Origin: Vineibacter terrae
GTDB lineage: Bacteria > Pseudomonadota > Alphaproteobacteria > Reyranellales > Reyranellaceae
Assembly: GCF_008039615.1 (NCBI RefSeq)
Contig: NZ_VDUZ01000012.1
Span: 62,001 to 126,000, forward strand
Reading direction: 5' to 3'
DNA: 64,000 nt
Below the pieces are notes generated by a model, which saw only the letters and a program-made list of their open reading frames with translations, made no database searches and had not been told where the DNA came from. The stretch's first letter is position 1; each line of letters opens with the position of its first letter. Shown piece by piece: positions 44,479 through 53,200 of this stretch. The position numbers were made by a program, and so were the translations under genes.

Positions 44479-44964
44479 ATGGTGCTTCCCTATTTCCGGC
44501 TGGCGGCGCTCGGGGTGGTGGTATCCGGTATTCTTTCGGTCCCGGCGCCGGCGCGGGAGCGGACCGTCGCCGCCCTTTCCGCCGTCGGTTTTCCGATCGT
44601 CGGCGGCTCGACGGTCGAAATGTCGCATGTGCGTCCCGCCGGCGCCGCGGCGGCGCCGGCGTCGGCGTCGGTCCATGATGCTGCCACGGCGCTGAGCCGG
44701 GCCGGCAAGTGGTCGACGGCAGGCGTCGTGGTCACGGGCGCGGTGGCGACGCTGGTGCTGCGCGATGCCAGCGGCGCGATGCAGGCCAGCCTGATCGTGC
44801 CGGCGCGGGCGATCACGGCCTCGGGGCTGCGGGCCGGCGATGCCGTGCGCACCACGGCGACGGAAGCCGGCACGATCCTGCACCGCGACGGGCGGGTGCT
44901 GGCCTTTGTCGCCGCCGATGACCAGGACCATCTCGTGCAGCATGACGCGCTCGTGGTCCACTGA
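44479..44964 (+). CDS. Hypothetical secreted protein
   Basis: A 161-residue protein with an N-terminal signal sequence (MVLPYFRLAALGVVVSGILS, likely cleavage after PAPA). The rest is rich in Ala, Thr and Val, with an internal stretch ASGLRAGDAVRTTATEAGTI, and has no recognised domain. GAGGCCTCC precedes the ATG. The DUF2145 gene follows within 14 bases and is probably co-transcribed. The promoter region holds a clear inverted repeat. Confidence 0.6.
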   Translation: MVLPYFRLAALGVVVSGILSVPAPARERTVAALSAVGFPIVGGSTVEMSHVRPAGAAAAPASASVHDAATALSRAGKWSTAGVVVTGAVATLVLRDASGAMQASLIVPARAITASGLRAGDAVRTTATEAGTILHRDGRVLAFVAADDQDHLVQHDALVVH

Positions 44965-44977
44965 CTGTCGCGCGGCG

Positions 44978-45757
44978 ATGGCCGGCATGCGGATTGCGGC
45001 GTTGGGCACCGGGCCGTCCGGCGCGCGGGCCGGGGAGTCGGCGTGCAGCGACCGGCTGCCGCCCGTCGCTGAGGTGGTGCAGGCGGCCGCGGCCGCGAAA
45101 CGCCTGGAGCGGGCTCTGGACGATACCGGCGCCGACATCGCCATCATCGGCCGCGTCGGCGCCGATCTCAGCCGCCACGGCGTCACCTGGACCCATGCCG
45201 GCATCGCCTGGCGTGACGATCCGGCGGGCCGCTGGCAGATCCGGCACGCGCTCAACGAGCGCGCCGGGCCAACATCGCGCCTGTACCGCCAGGGCCTGAT
45301 GAACTTCTTCCTCGATGGTCCCTGGACCTACGACGCTCTCGTGCTGGTGCCCGGCCCCGAATTGCGCGCGGGACTGCTGGAGCGGCTGGAGGCCGGATCG
45401 ATCGAGACCCTGCATCAGCCGCGCTACAGCGTGATGGCCTATCCGTTCGCCATGGCCTATCAGAACTCCAACCAGTTCGTGCTCGAGAACCTGGCGCTGG
45501 CGCGCGCCGGCAGGCTCGATGGCGACCGCGCGGCGGCGATCGCCGAGCTGCGGCAGTCCGGCTTCGAGCCGCACACGGTGTGCTTCACGCGGCTGGAGCG
45601 CCTGGGCGGCCGCTTCCGCGCCAATGTACGCTTCGACGACCACCCTCGCGCCGCCGCCAACGACAATCGCTACGCGGTGGTCACCGTCCAGGCCATCGAG
45701 CGTTGGCTGGCCTCGACCGGCACCTTGTCGGCCAGCATCGAGGTGCGCCCGCAATGA
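44978..45757 (+). CDS. DUF2145-domain protein
   Basis: A 259-residue protein belonging to DUF2145: AKRLERALDDTGADIAIIGR, DLSRHGVTWTHAGIAWRD, LNERAGPTSRLYRQGLMNFF and a C-terminal region with YSVMAYPFAMAYQNSNQFVLEN and the FDDHPRAAANDNRYAVVTV segment. The pattern of conserved Cys, His and Asn residues recalls papain/NlpC-like enzymes, but activity is unproven. Start ATG at 44978, with 44987 as alternative; the ribosome site is weak and coupling to the preceding gene is likely. It ends twelve bases before the stop of the convergent EipB gene. Confidence 0.75.
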   Translation: MAGMRIAALGTGPSGARAGESACSDRLPPVAEVVQAAAAAKRLERALDDTGADIAIIGRVGADLSRHGVTWTHAGIAWRDDPAGRWQIRHALNERAGPTSRLYRQGLMNFFLDGPWTYDALVLVPGPELRAGLLERLEAGSIETLHQPRYSVMAYPFAMAYQNSNQFVLENLALARAGRLDGDRAAAIAELRQSGFEPHTVCFTRLERLGGRFRANVRFDDHPRAAANDNRYAVVTVQAIERWLASTGTLSASIEVRPQ

Positions 45758-45769
45758 CGGCAGGCGCGC

Positions 45770-46645
45770 TCACCCGCCGCATTTCGGGGTGGCGAAGGCG
45801 TTGAGCTCCTTCACGTCGGCCCGCCAGACGATGCCTTCGCGCCGGAACGTGAAGCGCGCGATCACACCGCTCTCGTGCAGCTCGAAGGTCGACTCCATCC
45901 AGTCGCTGAGCGCCCTGGAGGTCTGCTTCAGCGTCCAGGCCCTGCCACGCAGCAGCGGCGAACTGATCCGCGGCGCCGGCGGCTTCAGGGCCGGCAGGGC
46001 CGCCGCCCGCGCCACGGTGACATCGGCTGCGGCATAGAAGCGGCCCAGCTCAATGGTGCGCAGCGCGAACGGACCGCCCGCCGTGTCGGGATCGCTGCTG
46101 CTGAGCGCATCGATCAGCTTGGCGCGCAGCGCCACGGGCAGCAGCGTGCCGGCCGGCAGGTCGACCTTGCGCGGCAGCTTGTCGGACTTGACGTCGAGCG
46201 TGCCGGCGCCGTCGGCGCCGAGCACGACCGTGCCGCGGGCTTCCTCGCCGCGGGCGCCGACGCGATAGCGGGCCTCGTATTGCAGTATCCGCCCGTCGGG
46301 CTTCTCGCTGAACTTGGTGCCCTCCTGCCAGGACTCCATCCGGGCGCCGGTGCGCCCGAGGCTGTACAGCAGGGCGCTGCTGTAGTCCCAGCTCTCGCAG
46401 GTCTTGCTCAGGCTGGCCGACATCTGGCCTTCCGCCTTGGTCTCGGCGGGCGGCTTCTCGACCGTGATCTGGTAGCTGATCGCATGCCCCTGGATGTCGG
46501 CGGCCTGCGCCGGCAGCGCCGCGGCAAAGAACAGTCCTGTCGTCCCGAGCGCAGCGAGGGATCCCCTGCGAAGGGCGCACCTCGCATCATCCGCAGGAGA
46601 TCCCTCGCTGCGTTCGGGATGACAGGAGGGCTCGAGAATCCGCAT
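45770..46645 (-). CDS. eipB: EipB-family (DUF1849) cell-envelope integrity protein with repeat-derived N-terminus
   Basis: A 291-residue protein of the EipB family, periplasmic beta-spiral proteins of alphaproteobacteria needed for envelope stability. Family marks are ISYQITVEK, the CESWDYSS segment with the first conserved Cys, LDVKSDKLPRKVDLPAGTLLPVAL, and the closing NAFATPKCGG with the second Cys. The signal peptide (RRGSLAALGTTGLFFAAALP, cleavage after AQA) is encoded largely by a family A palindrome at 46539-46623: residues CHPERSEGSP to about SLAALGTT are repeat sequence. The ATG at 46645 has only a weak ribosome site. Confidence 0.8.
   Translation of the reverse strand: MRILEPSCHPERSEGSPADDARCALRRGSLAALGTTGLFFAAALPAQAADIQGHAISYQITVEKPPAETKAEGQMSASLSKTCESWDYSSALLYSLGRTGARMESWQEGTKFSEKPDGRILQYEARYRVGARGEEARGTVVLGADGAGTLDVKSDKLPRKVDLPAGTLLPVALRAKLIDALSSSDPDTAGGPFALRTIELGRFYAAADVTVARAAALPALKPPAPRISSPLLRGRAWTLKQTSRALSDWMESTFELHESGVIARFTFRREGIVWRADVKELNAFATPKCGG
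46539..46623. repeat. Family A palindromic element inside the eipB coding sequence
   Basis: An 85-base copy (GTCGTCCCGAGCGCAGCGAG to GCTGCGTTCGGGATGAC) lying wholly within the 5' part of eipB and read through in frame on the minus strand. The centre differs from the other copies (CACCTCGCATCATCC), so it is a diverged member. Confidence 0.9.
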
Positions 46646-46671
46646 GCATTCATATTACCGACCAGGAACGC

Positions 46672-47631
46672 CTAGCTGAAGGCTTCGTCCCAGGTGCCGC
46701 GGGTCGAGGCGCGGGAGTACTCGGTGGCCCGGTTCTCGAAGAAGTTGGTGTGCTCGACCGCATTGAGCATGAAGTCGATCCAGGGCAGCGGGTTCTTCTC
46801 GACCCGGTAGATCGGCTGCAGGTCGAGCTGCGTGAGGCGGTGGTCGGCGATGTAGCGGATGTAGCGCTTCACGTCCTCGGCGTTCATGCCCTCGATGGCG
46901 CCCATCTCGAACGACAGGTCGATGAAGGCATCCTCATGGTCGACGATGGTCGAGCAGGCGATGTAGATCTCGCGCCGCAGCTCCTCCGTCCAGATGCCGG
47001 GGTTCTCGGCGATGAAGGTGCGGAACAGGCGGATGATCGAGTTGCAGTGCAGGCTCTCGTCGCGCACCGACCACGACACGATCTGGCCCATGCCCTTCAT
47101 CTTGTTGAAGCGCGGGAAGTTGAGCAGCATGGCGAAGCTGGCGAACAGCTGCAGGCCCTCGGTGAAGGCGCCGAACACGGCCAGCGTCTTGGCGATGTCT
47201 TCCTTGGAGTCGACGTTGAAGCCCTGCATGTAGTCGTACTTGTCCTTCATCTCCTTGTAGCGGAGGAAGGCCGAGTACTCCGTCTCGGGCATGCCGATCG
47301 TGTCGAGCAGGTGCGAGTAGGCGGCGATGTGCACCGTCTCCATGGCCGAGAAGGCGGCCAGCATCATCTGCACTTCGGTCGGCTTGAAGATCCGGGAGTA
47401 GTGCTTCATGTAGCAGTTGTTCACCTCGACATCGGCCTGGGTGAAAAAGCGGAAGATCTGCGTCAGCAGATGCCGCTCGCTGTCGCTGAGCTTGTGGCGC
47501 CAGTCCTTCACGTCATCGGCCAGCGGCACCTCCTCGGGCAGCCAGTGGATGCGCTGCTGCGTGAGCCAGGCGTCGTAGGCCCACGGATAGCGGAACGGCT
47601 TGTAGATCGGCTTGGCGTCGAGAAGGGACAT
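46672..47631 (-). CDS. nrdB: Ribonucleoside-diphosphate reductase subunit beta (class Ia-like)
   Basis: A 319-residue radical-generating subunit. The iron ligands are seen in the helical core, with ETVHIAAYSHLLDTIGMPE: E-x2-H are metal ligands and the Tyr three residues after the His spacer is the radical position, so it is a Tyr-radical enzyme and not the Phe-type class Ic. The C-terminus ends GTWDEAFS, the tail that docks on NrdA. It pairs with nrdA 165 bases upstream on the same strand, separated by a nested palindrome. Confidence 0.95.
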   Translation of the reverse strand: MSLLDAKPIYKPFRYPWAYDAWLTQQRIHWLPEEVPLADDVKDWRHKLSDSERHLLTQIFRFFTQADVEVNNCYMKHYSRIFKPTEVQMMLAAFSAMETVHIAAYSHLLDTIGMPETEYSAFLRYKEMKDKYDYMQGFNVDSKEDIAKTLAVFGAFTEGLQLFASFAMLLNFPRFNKMKGMGQIVSWSVRDESLHCNSIIRLFRTFIAENPGIWTEELRREIYIACSTIVDHEDAFIDLSFEMGAIEGMNAEDVKRYIRYIADHRLTQLDLQPIYRVEKNPLPWIDFMLNAVEHTNFFENRATEYSRASTRGTWDEAFS

Positions 47632-47652
47632 GGGTCTCTATCCAAATTCGCT

Positions 47653-47783
47653 GGGAGCGCGCCACTCCAGTGGCGCATCGCCCGTAGCATCAGCGGAGGG
47701 CGACCACGAACTGCTGGGAAGACCGCCGTCGGACGGCCGTCGAGGCCGTCCGACGGCGTGCGCCACTGGAGTGGCGCGCTCCC
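47653..47783. repeat. Family C nested palindrome between nrdA and nrdB
   Basis: The outer arms 47653-47677 and 47759-47783 are perfect over 25 bases (GGGAGCGCGCCACTCCAGTG..). Inside lies a second perfect 15-base hairpin, 47724-47738 with 47744-47758, with a GTCGA loop. The outer arms contain a short inner palindrome of their own, CCACTCCAGTGG. The element fills nearly the whole gap between nrdA and nrdB. Confidence 0.9.
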
Positions 47784-47796
47784 GGCAATCACATAA

Positions 47797-49659
47797 CTAC
47801 TGGCACGCGAGGCACTCTTCGTAGTTGTTCTGCTCCGCTGCGGCGGCCAGCGGCAGCTCGGCGGGGGCGCCGGAACCGTTCTTGTAGCTCGAGGGCATCG
47901 CCACCGCGGCGATGGCCGCGTCGCCCGAGACCGCCTCGGCGCGCTGGATGCTGAGCGAGCGGCAGTAGTAGAGGCTCTTCACGCCGCGCTTCCAGGCCAT
48001 CATGTGGATCTGGTGCAGGTCGCGCTTGTGCACGTCGGCCGGCAGGAAGACGTTCAGCGACTGCGACTGGCAGATGAACGGCGTGCGGTCGGCAGCATGC
48101 TCGATCAGCCAGCGCTGGTCGAGCTCGAAGGCGGTCTTGAAGACGGCCTTCTCGTGGTCGTCCAGGAAGTCGAGATGCTGCACCGATCCCTGGTTCAGCG
48201 CGATCGAGGTCCAGGTGTCCTCGTCGTCGCGGCCCTTCTGCGCCAGCAGACGCTGCAGGTACGGATTGCGCACGCTGAAGGAGCCGCTCAGCGTCTTGTG
48301 GGTGAAGACATTGGCCGCGATCGGCTCGATGCCGGGCGAGGCGCCGCCGGCGATGATCGAGATCGAGGCCGTCGGCGCGACCGCGAGCTTGTTGGAGAAG
48401 CGCTCCTGGATGCCGAAATCGGCCGCGTCCGGGCAGGCGCCGCGCTCGCCCGCCAGCTTCACCGACGCGGCGTCGACGCCCTGCTTGATGTGCTTGAACA
48501 TCTTCTTGTTCCACACCTTGGCCATCACCGACTCGAGCGGGATGGTGTTGGCCTGCAGGAAGGAGTGGAAGCCCATCACGCCCAGGCCGACGCTGCGCTC
48601 GCGCATGGCGGCATAAGCGGCGCGCTGGAAGTCAGCGCCCGAGTTCTCGATGAAGGCCTGCAGCACGTTGTCCAGGAAGCGCATCACGTCCTCGATGAAG
48701 GTCGGATGCTCGTGCCACTCGAAATAGGTCTCCAGGTTCAGCGACGACAGGCAGCACACCGCCGTGCGCTCGCGGCCGTACTTGTCGACGCCCGTGGGCA
48801 GCGTAATCTCGCTGCACAGGTTCGAGGTCTTGACGGTCAGGCCGGCCAGCTTCTGGTGCTGCGGCAGGGCGCGGTTCACGTGGTCGATGAAGACGATGTA
48901 CGGCTCGCCGGTCTCGATGCGCGCCGTCAGGATGCGGATCCACAGCCCCCGCGCCGACACGGTGCGCAGCACGGCGCCGTCCTTGGGCGAGGTCAGGGCC
49001 CATTCGGTGTCGTTCTCGACGGCGCGCATGAAGGCGTCGGGCACCAGGATGCCGTGGTGCAGGTTCAGCGCCTTGCGGTTGGGATCGCCGCCGGTCGGCC
49101 GGCGGATCTCGATGAATTCCTCGATCTCGGGATGGCTGACCGGGATGTAGACGGCGGCCGAGCCGCGGCGCAGCGAGCCTTGCGAGATCGCGAGCGTCAG
49201 CGAGTCCATCACGCGGATGAAGGGCACGACGCCGGACGTCTTGCCGTTCATGCCGACCTTCTCGCCGATCGAGCGCAGGTTGCCCCAGTACGAGCCGATG
49301 CCGCCGCCGCGCGCCGCCAGCCACACGTTCTCGTTCCACAGCCCGAGGATGCCCTCCAGCGAATCGCTGGCCTCGTTCAGGAAGCAGGAGATCGGCAGGC
49401 CGCGCTTGGTGCCGCCGTTGCTGAGCACCGGCGTCGCCGGCATGAACCACAGGTTCGAGATGTACTCGTAGAGCCGCTGCGCATGGGCATCGTCGTCGGC
49501 ATAGGCCGCGGCGACGCGCGCGAACAGGTCCTGGTAGCTCTCGCCGGGCAGCAGGTAACGGTCGGACAAGGTGGCCTTGCCGAAGGCGGTGAGCTTGTCG
49601 TCCCGGCCACGTTCAGTCACAACGCGGCCGCCACTCTGAAGCTGAACTACATCAAACAC
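47797..49659 (-). CDS. nrdA: Ribonucleoside-diphosphate reductase subunit alpha, without ATP cone
   Basis: A 620-residue catalytic subunit. It keeps the active-site set: the Cys of PISCFLNE, the N-x-C-x-E triad in SNLCSEITLP, the second redox Cys in RTAVCCLSSLNLE, the radical-relay tyrosine pair in KSLYYCRS and the C-terminal redox pair ECLACQ. The N-terminal ATP cone of longer class Ia enzymes is absent, so activity may lack the usual dATP control. The start is GTG at 49659, with GGGGG upstream. It reduces ribonucleotides for DNA synthesis together with NrdB. Confidence 0.95.
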   Translation of the reverse strand: MFDVVQLQSGGRVVTERGRDDKLTAFGKATLSDRYLLPGESYQDLFARVAAAYADDDAHAQRLYEYISNLWFMPATPVLSNGGTKRGLPISCFLNEASDSLEGILGLWNENVWLAARGGGIGSYWGNLRSIGEKVGMNGKTSGVVPFIRVMDSLTLAISQGSLRRGSAAVYIPVSHPEIEEFIEIRRPTGGDPNRKALNLHHGILVPDAFMRAVENDTEWALTSPKDGAVLRTVSARGLWIRILTARIETGEPYIVFIDHVNRALPQHQKLAGLTVKTSNLCSEITLPTGVDKYGRERTAVCCLSSLNLETYFEWHEHPTFIEDVMRFLDNVLQAFIENSGADFQRAAYAAMRERSVGLGVMGFHSFLQANTIPLESVMAKVWNKKMFKHIKQGVDAASVKLAGERGACPDAADFGIQERFSNKLAVAPTASISIIAGGASPGIEPIAANVFTHKTLSGSFSVRNPYLQRLLAQKGRDDEDTWTSIALNQGSVQHLDFLDDHEKAVFKTAFELDQRWLIEHAADRTPFICQSQSLNVFLPADVHKRDLHQIHMMAWKRGVKSLYYCRSLSIQRAEAVSGDAAIAAVAMPSSYKNGSGAPAELPLAAAAEQNNYEECLACQ

Positions 49660-49710
49660 TTGGCGCCCCCGTCACAGTCTTGTCCACCCCTGTGGGCAGA
49701 ATTGTTTGTG

Positions 49711-49756
49711 ACACAACATCTCGGTAAGGCTCTCGCCCTGACCACAATATGTCGAT
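49711..49756 (-). promoter_or_regulatory. Tandem NrdR-box-like sequences upstream of nrdA
   Basis: CACAACATCTCGG (49712-49724) and CACAATATGTCGA (49743-49755) match each other at 10 of 13 positions and lie 31 bases apart, about three helical turns, which is the known spacing of paired NrdR boxes. They are 50-100 bases before the nrdA start. The match to the published NrdR consensus is partial. TTGTCCACC at 49680-49688 also resembles a DnaA box. Confidence 0.45.
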
Positions 49757-50236
49757 CATAAGTCGGCATCGCCGCCTGTCACCCCCAAACTTTTCCCTTA
49801 AGCGGGAATTACGAGAATGACGCCGCAAGCGCTTGAAAAGACGAGGGAAAGTGTCATCTAATATTGACCACACCACTCACTCGGATTTCATGCTGCAGCG
49901 CAATAAAAACGAGAACAAACCGCGCTTTGTGGCGGATTCATTGGCTCTTTGACGGAATTGTCAAGCATTCCGCGCCTCGCCTCGTGGCGAGGGCGCAAAA
50001 GGCCGCGAATGATGGGCATCGATGGCGAATCGCGGAATCACCATGCAGCTTGCATCCGCCGCCTGCATGATGTGCCGGGAATGATCCGGCGCCGGCGGTG
50101 TCTGCCAATTCCTGGGTGACCGCTTACCTTTTTAGGAAATGGTGGGCTTCGCGTGATTGGGGTAGCATCTCCCCCCAGTGATGCGGCATCGGTCGGGTCT
50201 GCGGCGGCGTGTTGCCGCTGCCCCAGGGAGGGAACG
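49757..50236. other. Divergent control region between nrdA and glutamate dehydrogenase
   Basis: A 577-base gap (49660-50236) separates the two divergent genes. Besides the NrdR-like boxes it holds a lower-GC stretch around 49855-49935 and a GGGG-TAGCATCT-CCCC hairpin at about 50158-50173, close to the dehydrogenase ribosome site. No reading frame or RNA gene is convincing. Confidence 0.5.
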
Positions 50237-53200
50237 ATGGACGTACGCACGGCCGGCGAGGAAGCCCTCAACGACAAGCTGGTGGCGGTGATCGAGGCGG
50301 CGCGGGCCGACGGCGGTGTCGCGGCGCGCTTCGCGCATCGCCTGTTCGAGGCGCTGGCGCCCGACGACATTGCCGCCGCTGCGGCTTCGGATCGCGCCGC
50401 GCAGGCCCGGGCGCTGTTCGCGTTCATGCGCCAGCGCGAGCCGGAGGCGACCAAGCTGCGGGTCTATGATCCGACGCTCGAGGCGGACGGCTACAGCAGC
50501 CGCTACACCGTGGTCGAGATCGTCAATGACGACATGCCGTTCCTGGTCGACTCGGTGCGCATGGAGTTCGTGCGCCGGGATCTGGCGGTGCATCTGATGG
50601 CGCATCCGGTGATGCCGGTGGCGCGCGACGCCGCGGGCGTCCTCACCGAGTTCGGCGGTCCCGCGCGGGGCGCGCCGCGCGAATCGATGATGCGCATCGA
50701 GATCGACCGCATCGCCGACGCGGCCGGGCGTGACGATCTGGCGGCGGCGCTGCGCCAGGCGCTGGGCGAGGTGCGGCTGGCGGTCGCCGACTGGTTCGCG
50801 ATGCGCCAGACGGCGCTCGACGCGGTCGGCGAGCTCGCCGTGGCGTCGGGCCGCATGCCGGCGCTGCGCGGGCCGCTCGAGGAGGCGGCCACCTTCCTGC
50901 GCTGGGTCGAGGCCAACCACTTCACCTTCTTGGGCTTCCGCCGCTTCAAATATGGCGGCGGCAAGCGCGGGCCGGTGAGCTACGACGTCGTGCCGGGCTC
51001 GGGCCTGGGCATCCTGCGCGGCGACGAGGAGCGGCTGTTCGATCCGCATCCGCAGGGGCGCGCGGCGCTGGCCAGCTTCGCGGCATCGTCGTCGCCCGTC
51101 CTGGTGCTGAAAAGCGACCGGCCCTCGCGCGTGCATCGTGCCGGCGCGATGGACGTGATCGCGGTCAAGATCTTCGATGCCAAGGGAAAAGTCACCGGCG
51201 AGCGGCGCTTCACGGGCCTGTTCACGTCGTCGGCCTACCACGCATCGCCGCGCGACATCCCGCTGCTGCGGCGCAAGGTCGAGGCCGTCATCGACCGCGC
51301 CGGCTACGACCCCGCCAGCCACGACGGCAAGGCGCTGATCAACATCATCGAGACGCATCCGCGCGACGAGCTGTTCCAGGCCGACGAGGACACCCTGTTC
51401 GCCACGGCCACCGGCGTGCTGCAGCTCCAGGAGCGCCAGCGCGTGGCCCTGTTCGCGCGGCCCGATGCGGCGGGGCGTTTCGTGTCGTGCCTGGTCTATG
51501 CACCGCGTGACAGCTACGACACCGATCTGCGCAAGCGTTTCGCCGCGATCCTCGAGCGTGCCTATCGCGGCACGGTCGACAGCTTCTCGGTCAATGTCGG
51601 CGATGAATCCGTCCTGGCGCGGGTGCTGTTCATCCTGCGGCCGGCCGATCCGATGGCCAAGCTGCCCGATCCCATCGCTGTCGAGCGCGAGCTGGCCGAG
51701 GCGGCGCGCACCTGGAGCGACAAGCTCAAGGCGGCGCTGGTCGAACGCCATGGCGAGGCCGACGGGCTGGGCCTGGCGCGGCGCATGGCGACGGCCTTCC
51801 CCGTCGCCTATCGCGAGATGTTCGATGGCGTTGCCGCGGCGCGCGATCTGACGCAGGCGCTGTCGATACAGGGCGGCGTGCCGCTGGGCATCGATCTCTA
51901 CCGTCGCGCCGGCCAGGCGCCGCACCAGATGGCGGTGAAGCTGATGCGGACCGGGCAGCCGATCCCGCTGTCCGACATCCTGCCGCCGCTGGAGGCGATG
52001 GGCCTGCGCGTCATGACAGAAACGCCGTTCCGGCTGTCGCTGCCCGACGGCGCGGTCTGGCTGCACGATTTCAGCATCGAGACCGCCGACGGCCGGGCCG
52101 TCGACGTCGATGCCGAGCGGGCCGGCTTCGCCGAGACGCTGGGCGCGGTGTGGACCGGCGACATGGAAAGCGACGGCTTCAACCGCCTCGTGCTGGGCGC
52201 CGAGATCGAGGCCCGCGACGTCGTCGTGCTGCGCGCCTACGCCAAGTTCCTGCGCCAGGCCGGCTTCCCGTTCAGCCAGGACTACATCGAACGGGCGCTG
52301 GCGGCGCATCTCGATATCGCCGCCGACCTGGCGGCCCTGTTCCGCGCCCGGCTCGATCCTGCGCTGGGCGCTGCCGATTCACCCGAGCGGCAGGAGCGGA
52401 TCGAAAAGACGCGCATGTCGATCGCCGCGGCGCTGGAGCAGGTCGCCAGCCTCGACGAGGATCGCATCCTGCGGCGCTACCTGAACGCCATCGAGTGCAC
52501 GCTGCGCACCAATTTCTGGCAGACCGGCGCCGATAGACGGCTCAAGTCCTATGTGTCGCTCAAGCTCGACAGCCGTCATCTCGATGAGCTGCCGCTGCCG
52601 CGGCCCATGGTCGAGATCTTCGTCTACAGCCCGCGGGTCGAAGGCGTGCATCTGCGCGGCGGCCCGGTGGCGCGCGGCGGCATCCGCTGGTCGGATCGGC
52701 GCGAGGACTTCCGCACCGAGATCCTGGGCCTGATGAAGGCGCAGATGGTGAAGAACGCCGTCATCGTGCCGGTCGGCTCCAAGGGCGGCTTCTACGTCAA
52801 GCGGCCGCCGGTCGGCGGCACCCGCGACCAGATCCAGTCCGAAGGCATCGAGTGCTACAAGACCCTGGTCCGCGGCATGCTCGATATCACCGACAACCTG
52901 AACGCCGACGGCAAGGTCGTGCCGCCGTCCGGCGTGCTGCGCCATGACGGCGACGATCCCTACCTCGTGGTCGCTGCCGACAAAGGCACCGCGACCTTCT
53001 CCGACATCGCCAACGGCGTGTCGGCCGAGTACGGCTTCTGGCTGGCCGATGCGTTCGCATCGGGCGGCTCCGTCGGCTACGACCACAAGAAGATGGGCAT
53101 CACGGCCCGCGGCGCCTGGGAGAGCGTCAAGCGCCACTTCCGCGAGCTGGGCCTGGATACCCAGGCCACACCGTTCACCGCCGTCGGCGTCGGCGACATG

